Positions 58,593 to 64,000 of a DNA stretch of 64,000 bases are shown here, piece after piece. The notes under the pieces were generated by a model. That model saw only the letters and a list, made by a program, of their open reading frames with translations, was not told the DNA's origin and searched no databases. Location of the stretch: positions 186,001 through 250,000 of the forward strand of contig NZ_MOBK01000010.1 in NCBI RefSeq assembly GCF_003732265.1, read 5' to 3'. Each line of letters starts with the position of its first letter. Position 1 is the stretch's first letter. Source of the stretch: Pseudomonas brassicacearum (GTDB taxonomy: Bacteria > Pseudomonadota > Gammaproteobacteria > Pseudomonadales > Pseudomonadaceae). The position numbers were made by a program, and so were the translations under genes.

Positions 58593-61532
58593 ATGAGCCT
58601 GCCCACGTTTGCCGAACTGCCCGCCATTCTCCTGCCGTTTGTCACCCGTGCCGAGCAGTCGTTTCGTGCCGCCGTTGCGGCACTTGAAGACGACCATCGC
58701 CTGTCGGCCTGGACGCCTGAACGCTGGGCGCACTTCGCCCGCGTCGCGGCGGCCAGCGACTTTGTGATTGAACAGAGTGTGCGTGACCCTTTGATGTTGC
58801 TGGCGCTGGTGCAGTCCGGCGAACTGGACCGCGGCTATGCGCCCGGCGAGCTGTGCGCACAGATTGCGGCGGCAGTGAATGCAGCGCAAACCGAAGACGA
58901 ACTCGGCCGCGTCCTGCGTCGCCAGCGCACCCGTCATCAGGTGCGGATTATCTGGCGCGACCTGACCCGTCAGGCCGATCTGGTCCAGACCTGCCGCGAC
59001 CTCTCGGACATGGCCGATGCGAGTATCGATCAGGCCTATCAGTGGTTGTATTCGCGTCATTGCCAGCAATTCGGCGTGCCGACGGGCCGGCGCAGTGGCG
59101 AGCCGCAACAAATGGTCATCCTCGGCATGGGCAAGCTCGGCGCCGTGGAGCTCAATCTGTCGTCGGACATCGACCTGATCTTCGCCTACCCCGAGGGCGG
59201 CGAAACCATCGGGGTGAAGCGCTCGCTGGATAACCAGGAATTCTTCATCCGCCTCGGCCAGCGTCTGATCAAGGCGCTGGACCCGATGACCGTCGACGGC
59301 TTCGTGTTCCGCGTCGACATGCGCTTGCGGCCATACGGCTCGGCCGGTGCATTGGTCTTGAGCTTCAATGCGCTGGAGCAGTATTACCAGGATCAGGGCA
59401 GGGACTGGGAGCGTTACGCGATGATCAAGTCGCGGGTGGTGGCGGGTGATCAAGTGGCCGGCGCGCAATTGCAGGAGATGCTGCGCCCGTTCGTTTACCG
59501 GCGTTACCTGGACTTCTCGGCCATCGAAGCGCTGCGCACCATGAAGCAGCTGATCCAGCAGGAAGTGCGGCGCAAGGGCATGGCCGACAACATCAAGCTC
59601 GGTTCCGGCGGCATCCGTGAAGTCGAATTTATCGCCCAGGCCTTTCAGCTGATCCACGGTGGTCGGGACCTGAGCCTGCAACAACGCCCTCTATTAAAAG
59701 TACTGAGCACGCTGGAAGGTCAGGGTTACCTGCCGCCGGCGGTGATCAGCGAGTTGCGCGAAGGCTACGAATTCCTGCGTTACACCGAACACGCGATCCA
59801 GGCGATCGCCGACCGCCAGACCCAGATGCTGCCCGACGGCGCACAGGATCAGGCACGCATTGCCTTTATGTTGGGCTTCGCCGACTGGGACGCTTTCCAC
59901 GAGCAGCTGATGTATTGGCGTGGCCGCGTGGCCTGGCACTTCGCTCAGGTGATTGCCGATCCCGATGAAGAGGAAGGCACTGAAAGCGAAGTGGTTGTCG
60001 GCGGCGAATGGCTGCCGCTGTGGGAAGAGGCTCAGGACGAAGAGGCCGCTTGCCGGCAGCTGGAAGAGGGCGGTTTCAAGGACGCCACCAAAGCCCTGAA
60101 AGCCTTGGCCGGTTTGCGCAGCAGTCCGCAACTGCGGGCGATGCAGCGTCTGGGCCGAGAACGCCTTGATGCCTTTATTCCTCGCTTGCTGGCGCAGGCA
60201 GTGGAGCATGCCAACCCGGATCTGGTGCTGGAACGCGTGTTGCCGCTGGTGGAAGCCGTGGCCCGTCGGTCCGCGTACCTGGTGTTGCTGACCGAAAACC
60301 CCGGTGCGCTGCGCCGCTTGCTGACCTTGTGCGCCGCGAGCCCGTGGATCGCCGAGCAGATCACCCGTTTCCCGCTGCTGCTCGACGAATTGCTCAACGA
60401 AGGCCGGCTATTCAAGCCGCCGCTGGCGCCGGAACTGGCCGCCGAGTTGCGCGAGCGTCTGACGCGGATTCCCGAGGACGACCTCGAACAGCAAATGGAA
60501 GCCCTGCGCCATTTCAAACTGGCGCATCGCTTGCGCGTCGCCGCCTCGGAAATCGCCGGCAGCCTGCCGTTGATGAAAGTCAGCGACTACCTGACCTGGC
60601 TCGCTGAAGCGATCCTCGAACAAGTGCTGGCCCTGGCCTGGCGCCAGACCGTGGCCAAGTACGGCACACCACTGCGCACCGACGGTACGTTGTGCGATCC
60701 CGGCTTTATCATTGTCGGTTATGGGAAAGTCGGCGGACTGGAATTGGGGCATGGTTCGGACCTCGACCTGGTGTTCATCCACGACGGCGATCCGCAGGCG
60801 GAAACCGACGGGCCGAAACCGATTGATGGCGCGCAATTTTTCACCCGGCTGGGGCAGCGGATCATTCACTTGCTGACGGCGCAGACCAACTCCGGCCAGT
60901 TGTATGAAGTGGACATGCGCCTGCGACCGTCCGGTGCGTCGGGGTTGTTGGTCAGTTCGCTGGGGGCGTTTGCCCGCTATCAGGAAAATGAAGCCTGGAC
61001 CTGGGAGCACCAGGCGTTGGTGCGAGCGCGGGTGCTGGTGGGCAGCCAGGACGTCGGCCAGGCGTTCGAAAAAGTGCGCGCGGCGATATTGGGCAAGGCG
61101 CGTGACTTGTCGACCCTGCGTCAAGAGGTCAGCGAGATGCGCGCCAAGATGCGCGACAACCTTGGCAGCAAGAGCACCGCGGCCGGCACCGGGGCAAACG
61201 CCTTCGAGGCCACGGCGCCGTTCGATCTCAAGCAGGACGCCGGAGGTATCGTCGATATTGAATTTATGGTGCAATACGCGGCCCTGGCGTGGTCCGAAAC
61301 ACACCCGCCATTGCTGCGCTGGACTGACAACATCCGCATTCTGGAAGAGCTGGAACACGAAGGGCTGATGCCCGTCGAAGATGCCAACTTGCTGCGCGAG
61401 GCCTATAAAGCCTACCGCTCCGCCGCTCACCGGCAGGCCTTGCAGAAGGACGCCGGGGTAATACCAGGCGACCAGTTCGCGGACGAACGGCGACAGGTAG
61501 TGCGGATCTGGCGTGAGCTGGGGTTAAGCTGA
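58593..61532 (+). CDS. glnE: Bifunctional glutamine synthetase adenylyltransferase/deadenylase GlnE
   Basis: A 979-residue enzyme that adenylates and deadenylates glutamine synthetase in response to nitrogen state. Two nucleotidyltransferase domains are visible. The first has LSSDIDLIFAYP near residue 190 and GSGGIREVEFIAQ; the second has GSDLDLVFIHD near 720 and DAGGIVDIEFMVQ. The first is known as the deadenylase half and the second as the adenylylase half. The ATG at 58593 follows AAGGA. It diverges from aceE, as in other pseudomonads. Confidence 0.96.
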   Translation: MSLPTFAELPAILLPFVTRAEQSFRAAVAALEDDHRLSAWTPERWAHFARVAAASDFVIEQSVRDPLMLLALVQSGELDRGYAPGELCAQIAAAVNAAQTEDELGRVLRRQRTRHQVRIIWRDLTRQADLVQTCRDLSDMADASIDQAYQWLYSRHCQQFGVPTGRRSGEPQQMVILGMGKLGAVELNLSSDIDLIFAYPEGGETIGVKRSLDNQEFFIRLGQRLIKALDPMTVDGFVFRVDMRLRPYGSAGALVLSFNALEQYYQDQGRDWERYAMIKSRVVAGDQVAGAQLQEMLRPFVYRRYLDFSAIEALRTMKQLIQQEVRRKGMADNIKLGSGGIREVEFIAQAFQLIHGGRDLSLQQRPLLKVLSTLEGQGYLPPAVISELREGYEFLRYTEHAIQAIADRQTQMLPDGAQDQARIAFMLGFADWDAFHEQLMYWRGRVAWHFAQVIADPDEEEGTESEVVVGGEWLPLWEEAQDEEAACRQLEEGGFKDATKALKALAGLRSSPQLRAMQRLGRERLDAFIPRLLAQAVEHANPDLVLERVLPLVEAVARRSAYLVLLTENPGALRRLLTLCAASPWIAEQITRFPLLLDELLNEGRLFKPPLAPELAAELRERLTRIPEDDLEQQMEALRHFKLAHRLRVAASEIAGSLPLMKVSDYLTWLAEAILEQVLALAWRQTVAKYGTPLRTDGTLCDPGFIIVGYGKVGGLELGHGSDLDLVFIHDGDPQAETDGPKPIDGAQFFTRLGQRIIHLLTAQTNSGQLYEVDMRLRPSGASGLLVSSLGAFARYQENEAWTWEHQALVRARVLVGSQDVGQAFEKVRAAILGKARDLSTLRQEVSEMRAKMRDNLGSKSTAAGTGANAFEATAPFDLKQDAGGIVDIEFMVQYAALAWSETHPPLLRWTDNIRILEELEHEGLMPVEDANLLREAYKAYRSAAHRQALQKDAGVIPGDQFADERRQVVRIWRELGLS

Positions 61533-61562
61533 AACGCGCTTGTTGCGGTAACAAGATTCAAA

Positions 61563-61785
61563 TGTGGGAGCGGGCTTGCTCGCGAAAGCGGAGTGTCAGT
61601 CGACATTGATGTTGGATGTGACGGCCCCTTCGCGAGCAAGCCCGCTCCCACAGTAGATCTGCCTTGTTTCGCAGATCGATGTACACCAAATCCCAATGTG
61701 GGAGCGAGCTTGCTCGCGATAGCGGAGTGACAGTCGACAGCAATGTTGAAGGTGATGACCCATCGCAAGAAGCCCCGTTCCCACA
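61563..61785. repeat. Two REP doublets in series after glnE
   Basis: The first inverted pair spans 61563-61652. A second spans 61697-61785, with several diverged bases in its right copy (CGCAAGAAGCCCCGTTC). They fill most of the 307-base gap between glnE and waaF, where P. aeruginosa carries ilvE. Confidence 0.88.
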
Positions 61786-61799
61786 GTGATTCTCGAGGC

Positions 61800-61830
61800 G
61801 GGGAGGCGTAGGCCTCCCCGGTTCGTTTTT
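61800..61830 (+). terminator. Terminator-like hairpin directly before waaF
   Basis: GGGGAGGC (61800-61807) pairs with GCCTCCCC (61812-61819) around a four-base loop, followed by GGTTCGTTTTT ending at 61830. The waaF ribosome site begins at the next base. It may end glnE transcripts or act as an attenuator for waaF. Confidence 0.65.
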
Positions 61831-61839
61831 GGAAACCAC

Positions 61840-62874
61840 ATGAAAATTCTGATCGTTGGGCCCAGTTGGGTCGGTGACATGGTGATGGCGCAGACACTGT
61901 TTCAGTGCCTCAAGCAACGCCACCCGCAATGCGAAATCGACGTCCTGGCCCCCGAGTGGAGCCGGCCGATCCTGGAGCGCATGCCCGAAGTCCGGCAGGC
62001 CTTGAGCTTTCCGCTCGGCCACGGTGCCTTGGAGCTGGCGACCCGTCGGCGCATCGGCAAATCCCTGGCCGGCCAGTACGACCAGGCGATTTTGCTGCCC
62101 AATTCGCTGAAGTCAGCGCTGGTGCCGTTCTTCGCCGGCATCCCGAAACGCACCGGCTGGCGTGGCGAATTCCGCTACGGCCTGCTCAATGACGTGCGGA
62201 CGCTGGATAAAGAACATTATCCGCTGATGATCGAGCGCTTCATGGCCCTGGCCTATGAGCCCGGCGCCGAACTGCCGACCCCTTATCCACGCCCGAGCCT
62301 GCAGATCGACCCGGTCACCCGCGAAGCGACGCTGGCCAAATTCGACCTGGCCCTCGACCGTCCGGTGCTGGTCCTGTGCCCCGGCGCCGAGTTCGGCGAG
62401 GCCAAGCGCTGGCCGTCCGAGCATTACGCCAAGGTCGCCGAAGCGAAGATTCGCGAAGGCTGGCAAGTCTGGCTGTTCGGTTCGAAAAACGATCACGCGG
62501 TCGGTGAAGACATCCGCGCACGGCTGATTCCCGGCCTGCGTGAAGAGGCGGTCAACCTCAGCGGCGGCACCTCGCTGGCGGAAGCCATCGACCTGATGTC
62601 CTGCGCCGACGCGGTAGTGTCCAACGACTCCGGCCTGATGCACGTTGCCGCCGCATTGAACCGCCCGCTGGTGGCGGTCTATGGCTCGACATCGCCGGGC
62701 TTTACCCCGCCGTTGGCCGAGCACGTCGAAGTGGTACGCCTGGGTATCGAATGCAGTCCGTGCTTCGATCGCACGTGCCGTTTCGGTCATTACAACTGCT
62801 TGCGCCAGCTGATGCCGCAAGCCGTGAACGAAGCCTTGCAGCGGTTGCAGGGCACTGTGGTCGAGGTCAAATAG
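61840..62874 (+). CDS. waaF: Lipopolysaccharide heptosyltransferase II (WaaF)
   Basis: A 344-residue family 9 glycosyltransferase that adds the second heptose to the LPS inner core. Recognisable parts are the N-terminal MKILIVGPSWVGDMVMAQTL, the LCPGAEFGEAKRWP block and the nucleotide-sugar site VSNDSGLMHVAAALNRPLVAVYGSTSPGFTPP. The start has GGAAA about six bases upstream. It heads a core-oligosaccharide run continuing with waaC and waaG. Confidence 0.95.
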   Translation: MKILIVGPSWVGDMVMAQTLFQCLKQRHPQCEIDVLAPEWSRPILERMPEVRQALSFPLGHGALELATRRRIGKSLAGQYDQAILLPNSLKSALVPFFAGIPKRTGWRGEFRYGLLNDVRTLDKEHYPLMIERFMALAYEPGAELPTPYPRPSLQIDPVTREATLAKFDLALDRPVLVLCPGAEFGEAKRWPSEHYAKVAEAKIREGWQVWLFGSKNDHAVGEDIRARLIPGLREEAVNLSGGTSLAEAIDLMSCADAVVSNDSGLMHVAAALNRPLVAVYGSTSPGFTPPLAEHVEVVRLGIECSPCFDRTCRFGHYNCLRQLMPQAVNEALQRLQGTVVEVK

Positions 62875-62875
62875 T

Positions 62876-63937
62876 TTGCGGGTTCTGCTGATCAAGACTT
62901 CTTCGCTGGGCGACGTGATTCACGCGTTGCCGGCGCTGACCGACGCGGCGCGGGCGATCCCCGGCATCACGTTCGACTGGGTGGTGGAAGAAGGCTTTGC
63001 CGAGATTCCGACCTGGCACCCGGCCGTGGGCAAGGTGATCCCGGTGGCGATCCGTCGCTGGCGCAAGAACCTCTGGCAAACCATCAAGAGCGGCGAGTGG
63101 AAACGCTTCAAACAAGCCGTTCGTGCCGAAAAATATGATCTGGTGATCGACGCCCAGGGCCTGCTGAAAAGCGCCTGGCTGACACGCTACCTCAAGGCGC
63201 CGGTCGCCGGGCTGGACAAGGATTCTGCCCGCGAGCCGGTGGCGGCGCGTTTCTACTCCCGTCGTCTGGCGGTGGGTCGTGGACAGCACGCGGTGGAGCG
63301 GGTGCGTCAATTGTTCGCCCTGGCGTTGGGCTACGACTTGCCCAAAGGCTTGGGTGATTACGGCCTGAACGTCGAACGCCTGGTCGAACTGCCGCGCAAG
63401 AATCCGTACGTGCTGTTCCTGCATGGCACCACGTGGGACACCAAACACTGGCCGGAAGCCTACTGGCGTGAACTGGCCGAGCGCGTTGGTTATCTGGGCG
63501 TCGGCGTGAAGCTGCCGTGGGGCAACCCGATCGAGAAAGCCCGGGCCGAACGCATCGCCGCCGGGTTCCGCCATGTCGAAGTGCTGCCCAAGCTGAACCT
63601 GGCCGGTGTCGGCAAAGTGCTGGCCGGCGCGCAGGCTTGTGTCGCCGTGGACACCGGCCTTGGTCATCTGGCCGCCGCGCTCGACGTCCCGACCCTGTCG
63701 CTGTTCGGCCCGACCAACCCGGGCCTGACCGGCGCCTACGGTAAGGCGCAGATTCACATCGCCAGCGACTTCCCTTGCGCACCGTGCCTGCAAAAGAAAT
63801 GCACGTATCAACCGACGGAACAGGATGCCCGTCAGTTCAACCTGAAACGCGAGTGGCCACTGTGCTTCACGCGCCTGAATCCCGAGCGTGTCGCGACCCG
63901 ACTGAGCACGTTGTTACTGGCTGAGGAGCTGCGCTGA
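62876..63937 (+). CDS. waaC: Lipopolysaccharide heptosyltransferase I (WaaC)
   Basis: A 353-residue family 9 glycosyltransferase that adds the first heptose to Kdo. The N-terminus MRVLLIKTSSLGDVIHALPALTDA and the donor site AVDTGLGHLAAALDVPTLSLFGPTNPGLTG are typical. Translation begins at a TTG (62876) two bases after the waaF stop, with GAGGT eight bases upstream; this gives the conserved N-terminus. Its stop overlaps the waaG start (TGATG). Confidence 0.95.
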   Translation: MRVLLIKTSSLGDVIHALPALTDAARAIPGITFDWVVEEGFAEIPTWHPAVGKVIPVAIRRWRKNLWQTIKSGEWKRFKQAVRAEKYDLVIDAQGLLKSAWLTRYLKAPVAGLDKDSAREPVAARFYSRRLAVGRGQHAVERVRQLFALALGYDLPKGLGDYGLNVERLVELPRKNPYVLFLHGTTWDTKHWPEAYWRELAERVGYLGVGVKLPWGNPIEKARAERIAAGFRHVEVLPKLNLAGVGKVLAGAQACVAVDTGLGHLAAALDVPTLSLFGPTNPGLTGAYGKAQIHIASDFPCAPCLQKKCTYQPTEQDARQFNLKREWPLCFTRLNPERVATRLSTLLLAEELR

Positions 63938-64000
63938 TGCAATTGGCATTCGTCTTGTACAAGTATTTTCCGTTCGGAGGGCTGCAGCGTGACTTCATGC
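63937..64000 (+). CDS. waaG: WaaG, LPS core glucosyltransferase I (5' end only)
   Basis: Only the first 21 codons are in the window. The N-terminus reads MQLAFVLYKYFPFGGLQRDF, which matches the start of the family 4 glycosyltransferase WaaG. The gene follows waaC in Pseudomonas core clusters. Its ATG overlaps the waaC stop by one base (TGATG). The rest lies beyond the right edge. Confidence 0.88.
   Translation, partial: MQLAFVLYKYFPFGGLQRDFM

Noticed and set aside
55687..58596. A 969-codon open reading opposite aceE
   Set aside because: Shadow of aceE. It shows no family features and runs through the aceE promoter region.

Overview
The window reads as chromosomal DNA of a Pseudomonas, most likely of the P. 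fluorescens group. The right third keeps the Pseudomonas order msrA-dipA-aceF-aceE-glnE-waaF-waaC-waaG, most genes are GC-rich, and the gaps are packed with the REP palindromes typical of that group. There is no tRNA, rRNA, transposase, prophage or CRISPR array that I can support.

Layout. (1) 1-1.7 kb: an AT-rich VUT-family transporter converging on queC (7-deazaguanine pathway). (2) 1.8-20.1 kb: a single-direction, tightly overlapping run of about 20 minus-strand genes forming an aryl-polyene (APE) pigment cluster. It contains a chain-length-factor-like protein, two carrier proteins, an AMP-ligase fused to a dehydratase, an aromatic ammonia-lyase, two ketosynthases, a ketoreductase, a second dehydratase, a thioesterase, acyltransferases, a glycosyltransferase, a LolA-like carrier and an MMPL exporter. 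Less expected members are a halogenase-like flavoprotein and an antiporter-like membrane protein. (3) 20.4-30.5 kb: an orphan ParA ATPase, then a minus-strand run nhaP2/cvrA-mscK-selO-trxC (osmotic, ionic and redox stress) and a chemoreceptor. (4) 30.8-33.4 kb: a small coiled-coil protein plus a divergent ZapA, then a second chemoreceptor. (5) 33.5-41.6 kb: an acyl-CoA dehydrogenase and the divergent proline genes putA/putP, separated by an array of GGTGCAAC operators. (6) 41.8-46.1 kb: a type VI secretion island with a VgrG carrying its own C-terminal effector-like region, a GTG-coupled small membrane protein (candidate immunity) and a DUF4123 adaptor. (7) 46.3-46.8 kb: a C4-type antisense RNA whose two loops pair exactly with two sites ahead of a DUF3077 gene. 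(8) 47-64 kb: housekeeping and envelope genes rlmJ, msrA, dipA, a PhoD-like phosphatase, the pyruvate dehydrogenase genes, glnE, and the start of the LPS core cluster.

How the parts work together. In the APE operon a starter acid is activated by the AMP-ligase, loaded on a carrier protein, extended and dehydrated by the KS/KR/DH enzymes, then acylated or glycosylated and moved to the outer membrane by the LolA/MMPL/lipoprotein set. putA and putP form the proline import and oxidation module under PutA autorepression. The VgrG island looks like a self-contained attack/defence cassette that would rely on a type VI apparatus encoded elsewhere.

The most notable items are the C4 antisense RNA logic, the VgrG effector with its membrane partner, the paired perfect palindromes ahead of aceE, the halogenase-like enzyme in the pigment operon, the selO leader hairpin that overlaps its ribosome binding site, and the ZapA-like pair away from its usual neighbourhood. 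Start sites, motifs and inverted repeats were read by eye. Family names come from memory of the families and not from a search.
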